From the NCBI GenBank assembly GCA_019456145.1, contig VRUL01000003.1:186001-250000 (forward strand): 64,000 nt of DNA, written 5' to 3'. This document shows, one piece after another, positions 36,272 to 45,220 of the stretch. This stretch comes from Planctomycetota bacterium. GTDB taxonomy: Bacteria > Planctomycetota > Phycisphaerae > Sedimentisphaerales > Anaerobacaceae. The notes under the pieces are model-generated. The model made no database searches. It was given only the letters and a program-made list of their open reading frames with translations, and was not told the DNA's origin. Within the stretch, counting starts at the first letter, position 1; each line of letters starts with the position of its first letter. The position numbers and the translations under genes are program-made.

Positions 36272-36970
36272 CTAAAATTTCTTGCCAAGCCCTACGCCTA
36301 CGGCCCAGGCATCGCCTGTAAACTGGAACTCTACATTAAGGTAAGAATCGTCCGCAATATCAAATCCAGCCCCGATATATCCGCCAAATACCGATTCCTC
36401 TTCTACATCAAACGAACCAAGAGGATAACCAAAGAAATCTGCATCGCCGTCACCATCAACAAAATGCAAAAAGGGACCTCCATAGATACGCATATTTTCG
36501 GCTTCGTAAGTTGGGCCAGCTGCTATTTGAATTTCATAGGCATCAATTTCCACATTAACCCCAGAAAAATTATCATCACCTTGGAACCAGTTAATCTGAA
36601 AAAGTCCACCCCAACTAACATTTTCATCGTCAATAAAAGTTACCTTTGTGCCGAACCCATAAGCAAATTCACTATCACCATCGAAATCTTCCAGCTTGAC
36701 ATCGGCAACACCAAGGCGCACAAAACCCTCACATTGCTCAGTAATCCCATATCCAAGATTAATGAAAAGCATATTTGTTTCAACTTCTTCAATCGCAGTT
36801 ATCCCGAAACCACTAAACTTCAGTTTCGTCTCGCTGTAAGAATAATCAACGCCAATACTGGATTGCCCCTCGGCGAGACCAGCTTTCGGCGGCCCCATCA
36901 GGCTAAGGCCGAATGAGGGCAAGCTACAAAAAGCAAACACTAACAACACAACAATAACTTTTTTCTCCAT
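36272..36970 (-). CDS. Outer-membrane beta-barrel-like protein
   Basis: A 232-residue exported protein with AAAGGAG seven bases before the ATG and a signal peptide (MEKKVIVVLLVFAFCSLPSFG). The rest alternates hydrophobic and polar residues in strands such as SSIGVDYSYSETKLKF, FINLGYGITEQCEGFVRLGVADV and IQIAAGPTYEAENMRIYGGPFL. It ends in AVGVGLGKKF, a terminal aromatic typical of outer-membrane barrels (OmpA/porin-like fold). Acidic loops (DGDSEF, DGDGDADF) may bind calcium. The plus-strand open frame over the same bases is a shadow. The exact function is unknown. Confidence 0.8.
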   Translation of the reverse strand: MEKKVIVVLLVFAFCSLPSFGLSLMGPPKAGLAEGQSSIGVDYSYSETKLKFSGFGITAIEEVETNMLFINLGYGITEQCEGFVRLGVADVKLEDFDGDSEFAYGFGTKVTFIDDENVSWGGLFQINWFQGDDNFSGVNVEIDAYEIQIAAGPTYEAENMRIYGGPFLHFVDGDGDADFFGYPLGSFDVEEESVFGGYIGAGFDIADDSYLNVEFQFTGDAWAVGVGLGKKF

Positions 36971-38943
36971 GACAATCTCCTTTCAAAAATTCCCGTTTCT
37001 GACAATTTGCGGTGCATCAAAAGACGTACCGCTACATTGGGCTCGTAAGAGGTTTAAGCGACTTCAACTTATTTTCTCCATTCAATATTACTCCATCGGT
37101 GAAGCGGCATGATTGTATGCTCTGTGTGACTGTCGGGGAAGTAAAAAAAGTGCAAAATATTGTCTCAGTGTGAAAATGCCGAAATTGAGCGAATAAGCGG
37201 GGATTGTGATGCAAAAATTTTCACAAATTATTTGCATTAAGGAGAGGCAGCGGGTAAAATTGACGCATACAGATACAGTGGTGAAAGTATTCATGATAGA
37301 CGGAATCAGATCCTTAAAAAGATATTGTCATTTAAGCCCCTGTTCATTATCTCGCTTTCTCCTCTCCCTCCGCTGGGCAGGGGCTTTTTAACACGTTACC
37401 CCATCAGAACATAATCCATACCCTATCAGGTGTCTCGCTCTTTCAGGGGGCCAGTATAAAACCCCGCCCTCTGCCTTCTGTCGCCTGTTATCCGTAATAA
37501 TCTGCGCAACTTGTGCCTATGGAATCGGGTATCTGTGATTAAAAATCTGTGAAATCTGTGGTTAATAAAGCTCTTTTTTGGTCATTTTTTGTTGTCTTTT
37601 GTGCATTTTGTACCTTTTAGTAGCTAATAAAACACCTTTTTCGCCAGCTTTTGAATAAGGCCATTTCGATGGCCTTGTGGGCGAAAGCAATAACCTGCGA
37701 CAAAGCTGGCTTTAAAAGCAGGTTTTGCCAGGAACACCAAGCTGGCAAAAAACAAATCAGCGTTAATCTGTGTTAATCCGCGATTAAAAATTCGCATCGA
37801 GAATCGTGTATCCAGCATCGAGCCGGGTAGGGTGTGCAACTTGTCCCCAAGGGACTTGTTTGCACACGCGGAATCATTCAATAAACCAAAACCTGCACTT
37901 ACCGTCAAAAAAAATCCATGAAATCTGCTTGCCCGAATCCGAATCCCTGCATGTCGTAGGCAGGGAGCCATTTTAAAAAACTAAAAAGCATTATTTTGCA
38001 TCATAAAAGCCAGGTTTTTAAACATTTTGGTGTATTAATGACTTATAAAGCACTTTTTTGGTCATTTTTTGTTCCTTTTGTGCCTTTTACGTAGCTAATA
38101 AAACAAAATCCGCGTAAATTCGCGTAACTTGCCCCTTTTGTCATATTTACCTGCCTATAAGGTATTTCCGCCGCATGTAAGGCGGCGCTACTTATGTGCT
38201 TATAAAGCACTCGGCCTGCCCGGCCTCAAATGGCGAGATACGATATACGACATACGCAATACGAACCAAATCCGCGATTAAATATCAATCAAAAGTGAAC
38301 ATACCAAACGACAAAATCCAAAAAAAATAAAAAAATTTTATCTCCTTTTTTACAAACGAGTTACGAGAATCTGGTATCGCCAATTGTGGACCTTTTTCGT
38401 ACCAAAAGTGAACATCCGTGCAATTATAGAGGGACAGTTTTTTTTCAGCCCTCATTAGGGGAACAACCAATGAGCAATTTAACCACTCACAAGCATCAAG
38501 TATCTAGTATCCGCCATTGGGCGTCCTGTGGAGAGAATCCAACTTTAGTTCACTTTAGGCACTTTAGCTCACTCTTCACTAACTTGCCCTCTATTACTCT
38601 GTTCCTTTGTGCCTTTTGTGCATTTTTATGGCTAAAAAATCCGCCTGCCCGAATCCGAATCCCTGCAAGTCGTAGGCAGGGACCCAGTAGGCAGGGAACC
38701 ATTAGGCAGGGGTCAAATCAGCGCAATCCGCGATTAATGAAATATTTACGTGCCTATAAGGCACCCGTTAAACCGTTCAACCGCCTGCCCCTGCAAGTCT
38801 TAGGCAGGGGTCAAACCGTAAACCTTCGTGTCTTAGGTAACTACGCAAACCGCCTATCCAGCCTAATTTGCCCACAAATTATGACCTACGAACTAAGAAC
38901 TACCAACTACCAACTAAATAAGAGCGACGAGCGAAGTATTTTT
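36971..38943. repeat. Long non-coding repeat region
   Basis: Nearly 2 kb without a convincing gene, made largely of dispersed boilerplate. Two copies of a T-rich element (TTTTTTGGTCATTTTTTGT core) lie at 37543-37634 and 38041-38105. A hairpin GTGTGCAACTTGTCCC...TTTGCACAC is at 37832-37869. Several units around CCGAATCCCTGCAAGTCGT/GGCAGGG lie at 37932-37970 and 38641-38715, partly in tandem. Short-period runs such as GATACGATATACGACATACG occur near 38233. Open frames crossing it translate into low-information text and are not called. Confidence 0.75.
37334..37390 (+). terminator. Intrinsic-terminator-like inverted repeat
   Basis: AAGCCCCTG (37334-37342) pairs with CAGGGGCTT (37378-37386), 35 bases apart, followed by TTTTT. 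No plus-strand gene ends nearby, so it is orphan and resembles the structures at 43868 and 45526. Confidence 0.45.
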
Positions 38944-39080
38944 ATGCAAAACGAACCCAATTTGCCGGATGACCAAATGAACGTAAGTACTGTTATAGCA
39001 AGGGAATATGAAAATAAATCCGATTGGACACTTGGTGAAAACGAACCCAAAACGAACCCAATCAAAGCCAATTTCAAACG
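38944..39080 (+). repeat. NEPN-type interspersed repeat, copy 1
   Basis: About 137 bp starting ATGCAAAACGAACCCAATTTG and ending in CAAAGCCAATTTCAAAC. It matches 49584-49720 over its whole length with scattered substitutions. Both copies keep an open frame beginning MQNEPNL and containing LGENEPKTNP. The internal motif AAAACGAACCCAA occurs several times. I have seen this pseudo-coding repeat across Sedimentisphaerales genomes; it is not a conserved protein. Confidence 0.85.
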
Positions 39081-39138
39081 GCGTAATTACACCGCGGGAA
39101 ATTGCCTTGAGTATAGTCACCGAACTTGTAAAAATAAG

Positions 39139-39900
39139 GAGTCTCGGAATTTTACCACCACGCATGGACCGGGTACGAGCCCCGTGATATATCGTGACAA
39201 GATCATTTTCATCCAGGATCAAAACCGGGGTGAATCAGTTTTTATGGCTTTAGACAAGCAGACCGGACGCAAACTTTGGCAACATGATCGCAGGGAGGCG
39301 ATGTGTTGGGCCAATCCGGTGATTGTACGTGTCGCTGATCACGACGAACTTATATACAATGGCTCATTTCATGTCAAGAGCTATAATCCGGATACCGGCG
39401 TGGAACTCTGGTCGCTGGCAGGCCCCACCAGGGAAGCCATACCCATGATCGTCACCGGGGGAGGACTGATATATTCGGCCTCCGGTCGCAACGGCACCAT
39501 CATGGCATTTCGACCCGGGGGTAAGGGAGATATTACCCGGACCCATTTGTGCTGGCTGAATGAGAGGGGGGGGCCTCATGTCCCCTCTCCAGTCTACCAT
39601 CAGGGCCGTTTGTACCTGGTAAGTGATACCGGTGTGACAATGTGCCTGGAAGCCGCAAGTGGGGACATTGTCTGGCAGGAACGCCTTAAGGGACGTTTCA
39701 GCATGTCACCCATCATCGCCGGTGACAAATTGATCCTGATCAATGAGAAAGGACTCGCCTATATTCTTCAGGCAGGTGACAAACTATCCATACTGGCGCA
39801 AAACGATCTAAGAGAAGAAATTCTGGCTACCCCCGCCGTGTTAGGTGGACGTATCTATATTCGGACAGCGTCGAATCTCTACTGTATCAGCCAGTTATGA
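39139..39900 (+). pseudogene. PQQ-like beta-propeller protein, 5'-truncated, fused to a repeat
   Basis: From about 39150 the frame reads HGPGTSPVIYRDKIIFIQDQ, FMALDKQTGRKLWQHDR, SYNPDTGVELWSLAG and MCLEAASGDIVWQERL. These are four clear PQQ-type blades ending in a normal C-terminus (NLYCISQL). The N-terminal blades and signal peptide are missing: upstream sequence is the NEPN repeat and non-coding DNA that happens to stay in frame as far as 38386. The gene has therefore lost its 5' half at about 39130-39150. It might still be translated as a chimera from 38944, but an exported propeller is unlikely. Confidence 0.72.
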
Positions 39901-40293
39901 CTTTGTACGCTTGTCAAGCGTTGTTGGGACCACTGCAAAACAGCCAAAGTGCCAATGAAAGCATGTTAGAAAGAAGATGCACAGCCATTTGCCAGTGAGC
40001 CGCAAAAAGAAACGGCCATTGAAACCGTTATACAATTTTTATGATTTTGATAAAGTGCTGATATTACGTGGCTTATGGAATGTGTTTTTTGTAGAATTTG
40101 GAGATAATAGGTATCGAATTGTATATGGGCTGTATGCATCAACTGACGAAAAGGGGGCCGTTTAAAGGTGGTCCGTGCGCGGCTCAGTACGCTTCTGGTT
40201 GGCTGGTGGATCTCTAACCACTCAAGCTGCCCACACCGGTCGAAACTTGCATGATGTACTCTACGCTGCTGCGTCTGAAGCTCAAAGTACCAG
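39901..40293. other. Intergenic region, no gene recognised
   Basis: 393 bp between convergent genes. CGCTTGTCAAGCG near 39908 is a small palindrome shared with 33917. A 62-codon plus frame at 39977 has no ribosome site and no motif. Nothing else is seen. Confidence 0.5.
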
Positions 40294-42384
40294 TTACACC
40301 AACATCGTCCTTGCTCGATCGGCCCCGATGCTTCCTTCCATACAGTAAGAGCTGACGGTGAATCCTGCCGAGTGTTTGGCCTGAATGTCGAGCGCTTCGG
40401 ACAGCGGGACGCTGCACGAGGCCCTGACTGAATCCATGATGGCCTTCCTGCCAGCTTCAGTGGCTGGGTTGTCGGATACCGACACACCGACATCGGCGGG
40501 AATACCTTCCAGCACACCCTCGTCAAGGCTCCTCATGGTCAAGTCGGTCACTCCGTCGGTTGTTGCGAGACTCCAAACCGTATTGAGTGACTCCTCCATC
40601 GGACCTGCGTAGTCAATCAGCCAGTTCACAGCGTCCTTGGCTTTCACCGGCGCTCCACCCAGCAACAGTTTGACAAGCTTCGGCCACTGGGTTCGGTTGG
40701 TTTTGCGGAACGGCCAGTGGCAGCCCTCCATGCCGGGCACCACAGGCAGCGTCACCTCCGGCATTCCAAGGACCGCGTCCTCGACGGCTACCAGGTAGTG
40801 GCAGTGCATGAGCAGCTCAAGGGAAGCGCCAAGGCAACGTTTGCTGTTGACGAAACCCACAGACACTTTGAACTGATCGTTTAGTCGTCTTGCTGTCGCA
40901 GACCAGGTGACGGCCACGCGGCGCCCCTCCTCCACATCGTCCAGAGCAGGGAAGAATTCGCTGGTGTCGGCGCCCACCATCTGTGTGGACAGATGGAAAT
41001 CGCCGGTTACAATCACATTGACGATTCCTTCTACCTTTAGCCAGTCGATGGCCCGGTTCAATTCGGCGTCCACATCGCTGTTGTAGGTCTCCCGGCTAAT
41101 CGTAATGACGCCCACGTTCCCGTCATGCTCGGCATTGACGTACAACTGCTGCCACTCAGGACTGCCCAGTTGCTCGAACACAGCCGGATACCAGCAGCAG
41201 CCGGCAGCTTCCGGGTAGAGCGTGTGATACGCCTCAACCCTCTTGATCGCAGCCTCGGCCCCCACGCTCCTGATCACGGCAAGGATCCCTCGGCGAAACT
41301 GTGCGCACAGCTCACCGATCGCGTTGATGTGGGACAGGTGGCCCCTTTGCTCGTGAAGCATCAGGCTGGTCATCTGGAACAACGCGCCCTGGATCCAACT
41401 TAGGAACTCATCCTCCTCCTGGCCATTCATACGCCAGTTGACCACGGGTCTGAAATGATTGGGGGGATACCAGTTCTGACCGGTTTCTTGCCGCTCATCC
41501 AGCTCGGGTGTCGGACGGAACAACGCTCCGTATTTCTCGCCAAGGTGATGCAGACAGGACCACGTCAGGAAATTTGCTCCCCTGGCTCCGATGACATCAT
41601 GAGCCCTGAAGGGATTCGCACCCAGAAACTTTCTGACATACTTGTCGATCTTCCAGAAGGGCATGTTGGAGACCCGGTGGTATCTCAGGCCCGCCAACGT
41701 CACGCCGCAAAACAGGACGTCCAGGACGAACGACCAGTCGTCGCTGACCGGGACAGGGACCAGTCCCAGCGCCCACAGAAGTTGGGTGACGGCAGAAGGC
41801 TTGTCTTCAACAATCTCCCAGACCTTGTTTGTCTCGTGAGGAAAGGCCGGGTGCATAACGCCCACTCCCAACTCCGAACTCGGGAAACCAGACGTAACCG
41901 AACGGATTTCTATCCCTGGAAACTCTTCCCTGAATATCTTGTAGTGGGCTTTTTTGATCTCAAGGATTTCCGGAATTGCCTCCAGAAGAAAGCGGGGCTG
42001 AAACTTCTGAAGGTCGGCCGGGAGGTTGTTCCCGTCGTATGTCAGCCTGACAATGTTGCCCATTATCCTATCGGCTCGCTCTTTTCCGAATACATCGAGA
42101 AGTCCAGGATACTGGGGTCCGATGCCGTCGGCAGTTCTGGCACGACTGAGGCTTACCGACCTGACGCCGAAAGGCTCCAGCCTGGAAGTGAGCTGCATCA
42201 ACTTTCCTGCTCCAACAATCCCGTTGGGCCCGGAGATCACCATCGAGCCGCGATCATCGGCGCCGCCGAACACGCGGTCGACCAGATCGCCGGTATCGAC
42301 AGGGAGTCTCCCATTGCTAAAAATCTCCATGACAGACCCTAATCCCAGAGTCTGGAGTGTTGACTGTCTGATCGACTTTGTCAT
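40294..42384 (-). CDS. 3-hydroxyacyl-CoA dehydrogenase/enoyl-CoA hydratase fusion
   Basis: A 696-residue bifunctional beta-oxidation-type protein with the dehydrogenase first. The NAD-binding loop is SGPNGIVGAGK at 51-61, and a catalytic His candidate is in GVMHPAFPHETNKVWEIVE. The C-terminal crotonase domain starts near 424 (GNVGVITISRETYNSDVDAEL) and keeps both hydratase glutamates (SLELLMHC and GMPEVTLPVVPG). It ends with EALDIQAKHSAGF. Dehydrogenase-then-hydratase order is the reverse of E. coli FadB/FadJ and resembles archaeal crotonyl-CoA hydratase/3-hydroxybutyryl-CoA dehydrogenases. It overlaps the thiolase gene by ATGA, so the two form an operon for fatty-acid or dicarboxylate CoA-ester turnover. 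Confidence 0.85.
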   Translation of the reverse strand: MTKSIRQSTLQTLGLGSVMEIFSNGRLPVDTGDLVDRVFGGADDRGSMVISGPNGIVGAGKLMQLTSRLEPFGVRSVSLSRARTADGIGPQYPGLLDVFGKERADRIMGNIVRLTYDGNNLPADLQKFQPRFLLEAIPEILEIKKAHYKIFREEFPGIEIRSVTSGFPSSELGVGVMHPAFPHETNKVWEIVEDKPSAVTQLLWALGLVPVPVSDDWSFVLDVLFCGVTLAGLRYHRVSNMPFWKIDKYVRKFLGANPFRAHDVIGARGANFLTWSCLHHLGEKYGALFRPTPELDERQETGQNWYPPNHFRPVVNWRMNGQEEDEFLSWIQGALFQMTSLMLHEQRGHLSHINAIGELCAQFRRGILAVIRSVGAEAAIKRVEAYHTLYPEAAGCCWYPAVFEQLGSPEWQQLYVNAEHDGNVGVITISRETYNSDVDAELNRAIDWLKVEGIVNVIVTGDFHLSTQMVGADTSEFFPALDDVEEGRRVAVTWSATARRLNDQFKVSVGFVNSKRCLGASLELLMHCHYLVAVEDAVLGMPEVTLPVVPGMEGCHWPFRKTNRTQWPKLVKLLLGGAPVKAKDAVNWLIDYAGPMEESLNTVWSLATTDGVTDLTMRSLDEGVLEGIPADVGVSVSDNPATEAGRKAIMDSVRASCSVPLSEALDIQAKHSAGFTVSSYCMEGSIGADRARTMLV

Positions 42385-43595
42385 TTCGATTTACCCCCTT
42401 CCGTGACTCTGAAGAGGGCTGCAATACCAACATCTCCCGCAGCGCAGCCGAAGAGCAGCACAAGGCCGCCTCCCAAATCCACCGCTTCCTCCAGACCTTC
42501 GATCAACATCCTGGTGAGAGTCGGCCCCTGGGGATGTCCCCAGACCAGCGAGCAGCCGGTCTTGTTGACCTGGCGCCAATCGTGCTCCATCACTTTGGCG
42601 AAAATGGCGTCGTTGATGGCAAACGGGTTGTGGCTCTTAACCACAGCAATGTCCGCCATGGTGAAACCGGTCTTTGCGAGCAGTTTCTGCACGGCAAGCG
42701 TGGGAGACTCCGGCATCAGGGCCGGATGGGTCCTGACCTCGGCTTTGGCCACAAACTGAATGACAACCTCAGGGCGAGGGCTGAGCTCTTTCGCTTTCTC
42801 CGCGGTCGTCACCAGCAGCGTTGCCATCCCATCGGATGCGTGCGTTTGCGTTCCCGTTGTCACACAGGTATCGAACTCGCGCATTTTATGTAGATCGTCC
42901 AAAGTCAGTTTGCGGACCCCAACATCATCCTCGATGCTGCCAAGAAAACGACCTTGCACGTTCAATACTTCGAGCGGCACGAGAATACGATCGAGAAACC
43001 CGGAGGCCTTGGTTTCGAAGTATTGCTGATACCGGCAGAAAGCGATGTCCTCAACCTCTTTTCGTTCAAGACAGTACTTCCGGGCAGCATTGCCGGCCGC
43101 GGTAATCATCGCCTGGCCTGTGGCCGGGTCAAATCCGAAATTGTCCCACACATCGCTCAGCGCCATTGTTCTCTGGTAAGCCCGCCGTTCCGGAAACACG
43201 CCCACAGGCGAATCGCTGGTCCGGTCAAAGGTTAAAACACCAACAACGTCATTAGCTCCACTCTGGACCTCGGCGCCAGCAATCAGGGCGGCCTGGAGCC
43301 CGGTCGCGCAGGCCTGCTCGATATGGAATCCCGGTATACGATGCCCCAGGCAGCTTGCCACCAGCGGTGCATTCCAGAACTTCCAGTGCCATGGAATCGT
43401 GGAGCCAATGATCAAGTATTCCAACTCGCTCTTCGGGACCTTTCTAATACCGAGAATCCGGTTCATCGCCTCCCCGGCAAACTGGCCGATGTTGACCTCT
43501 GCCAGCGCTGACGTCTGCCACGCAGGGAAGAAGCTACTTCCCCATGTCCCATACGGTATTCTGGCTTTGGGAAACATCTCGATATTCTCTTTCAT
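42381..43595 (-). CDS. Thiolase family protein (acetyl-CoA acyltransferase)
   Basis: A 404-residue thiolase. The nucleophile is Cys96 in HIEQACATGLQAALIAGAEV. The second active-site His lies in CSLVWGHPQGPTLTR near residue 354, and the second Cys in LLFGCAAGDVGIAALF near 385; NPFAIND supplies the usual N-F loop. It cleaves 3-ketoacyl-CoA or condenses acyl-CoAs. The gene is immediately upstream of the dehydrogenase/hydratase fusion and coupled to it, so together they could run three of the four beta-oxidation steps. No acyl-CoA dehydrogenase is in the window. GC content is higher than the flanking DNA. Confidence 0.88.
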   Translation of the reverse strand: MKENIEMFPKARIPYGTWGSSFFPAWQTSALAEVNIGQFAGEAMNRILGIRKVPKSELEYLIIGSTIPWHWKFWNAPLVASCLGHRIPGFHIEQACATGLQAALIAGAEVQSGANDVVGVLTFDRTSDSPVGVFPERRAYQRTMALSDVWDNFGFDPATGQAMITAAGNAARKYCLERKEVEDIAFCRYQQYFETKASGFLDRILVPLEVLNVQGRFLGSIEDDVGVRKLTLDDLHKMREFDTCVTTGTQTHASDGMATLLVTTAEKAKELSPRPEVVIQFVAKAEVRTHPALMPESPTLAVQKLLAKTGFTMADIAVVKSHNPFAINDAIFAKVMEHDWRQVNKTGCSLVWGHPQGPTLTRMLIEGLEEAVDLGGGLVLLFGCAAGDVGIAALFRVTEGGKSK

Positions 43596-44089
43596 AGCGA
43601 TTCCAGGGCCTCATAAGGCAGTAGATCGGAGCCATTTATCACGACTGACTGATAGGAAATCTGATTTCAACACAATAGAAGTGATGATACCACCAGGAGA
43701 TTAACGATTCAAGGGAAGAAATACAATATAACTTAACTAAAGAAAAACAGCTTGGCTGGTGGATGTACAAGTAAGAAGAGCTTATATTTATTACTCTCTT
43801 ACTTGCTGAACCAGAAAGTAGCAGGTTTTGTTAATCAAAGGTCCTGGATAGCCAGTATTAGTTTTGCCCCTGCGATGGCAGGGATTTTTTATTAGATTTT
43901 TTCCTTCTCACCATCATCGTACCAGGGCCGAGAAGTTCGATGTTCTATAGCGTCTATGAAAGAGAAGGTGGAATCGCTCAGCTTCAGGGCAAGGTTGTCG
44001 ATCCAACTCTTGAGTAAATCAGCGACAAGTTCTTAATGCCAACTTCAGAATTGTTATAAACAGGGCAACAACTTCATTGTAACCAATGA
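43596..44089. other. Intergenic region upstream of the thiolase operon
   Basis: About 490 bp. It carries an orphan terminator-like hairpin (43868-43890) and a unit ending CCAGGGCCGAGAAG near 43920 that resembles 36115-36136. No protein-coding or RNA gene is recognised. Confidence 0.5.
43868..43890 (+). terminator. Orphan intrinsic-terminator-like hairpin
   Basis: CCCTGC-GATG-GCAGGG followed by ATTTTTTATT on the plus strand. No plus-strand gene ends upstream of it within several kilobases, so it is more likely part of a dispersed element than a working terminator. Confidence 0.5.
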
Positions 44090-45220
44090 CTAACAGGGTT
44101 GTTCTGAAACCATAACTGAGTGGCTGGAGAAGTTGTCGCTCAGGGAATTTTCAACAGGTACGGCTTTTCTTTTTTCATATTCGCCTTGCATAAAGTTCCC
44201 CTTAGCCAAAATACTGACACCAATAATCAGAATAATTATGCCTGCGGCGATCCAGTACATGCTCTGTTTGCCGGCCCCTTTCCATTCCTTTGTCAGAAAG
44301 CCGTTGATATTGCCCACAATAATGGCAAACGACATGAACGTTGCGTAGCCGACAGCAACGCCAAGCGGCCCAAGTTTTGACGCACCCACTCCAAAGAGCA
44401 ATATGGCCGCATTATGCAGCAGAGCCATGGTCAGTGCAATCAGTAAAACTCCGCCGATACCCGGCCGGACCAGGCTACCCCAGGTTTTGTTCATGCACAG
44501 TTTGTAAACACAGTAACCACAGGCAGAAAGTGATCCTCCCCACAGAATAAGGGCTGTTACTACAAACGCCGCACGCCAGCCGGGATTGCCGTGTTGTGCC
44601 GCTGCAATTTCCGTGACTGTTCCACCGTAGCTAACAGCTATGGCATAGCAGGCACATAACACTCCTGAAAGGATGGCCACCATTAAGCCTTTCATCAGTT
44701 TGCCTCCTGTCAGTACAGCCAGCCCCCCGCTGTCACTGGCCTGGCTCTTGCTTCTCAGGGTTGCCGCACGACCGCATACGACCACCCCTGCTATGCAGAC
44801 AGCAACGCCTGATATGATTGTATAGCCGTGTGTGGTAGTCAACTGGTCGCTATTGTGAATTATGAACGGTCCCATCGCTCCGATTGCAATCTGAGCCCCG
44901 TAATTCAGGGCGTAGGCCAATGACAGTCCGATTATTGAGAAGCTTATGCCAAGAGTCATTGAACCAAGTCCCCAGAGAAATCCAAAAATGACCGGCTTGA
45001 TGATTCCTGCATATCCGGCCTGCGAACAAGTAGCGAACAGACCTTCTGCGATAAAAGGAAAAACGCAGGTCGGAATAAGAATGGTCACAAAGAAAAAAAA
45101 CGGACCCCAAAGTGTTTCCCAGGGTGTGTCTTTCCTGACAAACTTGCTTGGAAGCCCAAATGATCCCCCGCAAACGGCGCCCAGCAATAGCAACGTAAAT
45201 CCAATGACGGTGGTCCCCAT
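44090..45220 (-). CDS. rhaT: RhaT-type L-rhamnose/proton symporter family protein
   Basis: 376 residues from ATG at 45220, set by AAGGAG seven bases upstream; a start 33 bases earlier lacks a site. Ten hydrophobic helices are visible. RhaT family hallmarks are GAVCGGSFGLPSKFVRKDTPWETLWGPFF at the N-terminus, WGLGSMTLGISFSIIGLSLAYALNYG in helix 4 and LGPLGVAVGYATFMSFAIIVGNINGFLTKEWKG near the end. It would import L-rhamnose or a related deoxysugar with protons across the inner membrane. No rhamnose catabolic genes are adjacent, so the substrate is inferred from the family. Confidence 0.85.
   Translation of the reverse strand: MGTTVIGFTLLLLGAVCGGSFGLPSKFVRKDTPWETLWGPFFFFVTILIPTCVFPFIAEGLFATCSQAGYAGIIKPVIFGFLWGLGSMTLGISFSIIGLSLAYALNYGAQIAIGAMGPFIIHNSDQLTTTHGYTIISGVAVCIAGVVVCGRAATLRSKSQASDSGGLAVLTGGKLMKGLMVAILSGVLCACYAIAVSYGGTVTEIAAAQHGNPGWRAAFVVTALILWGGSLSACGYCVYKLCMNKTWGSLVRPGIGGVLLIALTMALLHNAAILLFGVGASKLGPLGVAVGYATFMSFAIIVGNINGFLTKEWKGAGKQSMYWIAAGIIILIIGVSILAKGNFMQGEYEKRKAVPVENSLSDNFSSHSVMVSEQPC

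Noticed and set aside
36191..36916. 241-codon plus-strand frame with a good AAGGAG site and ATG (MSTALLLTEL)
   Set aside because: Apart from the first 27 codons it is the antisense of the beta-barrel gene, which has a signal peptide and a normal end. The ATG region also forms one arm of the likely terminator. The start site could be a relic of another gene, but nothing supports a product.
38386..38943. N-terminal extension of the truncated propeller frame
   Set aside because: The translation is made of intergenic boilerplate (Arg/Pro/Ser-rich, no motif) and the bases belong to dispersed repeats.
39977..40165. 62-codon plus frame (MHSHLPVSRKKKRPLK...)
   Set aside because: No ribosome binding site and no family resemblance; it lies in a short convergent intergenic stretch.
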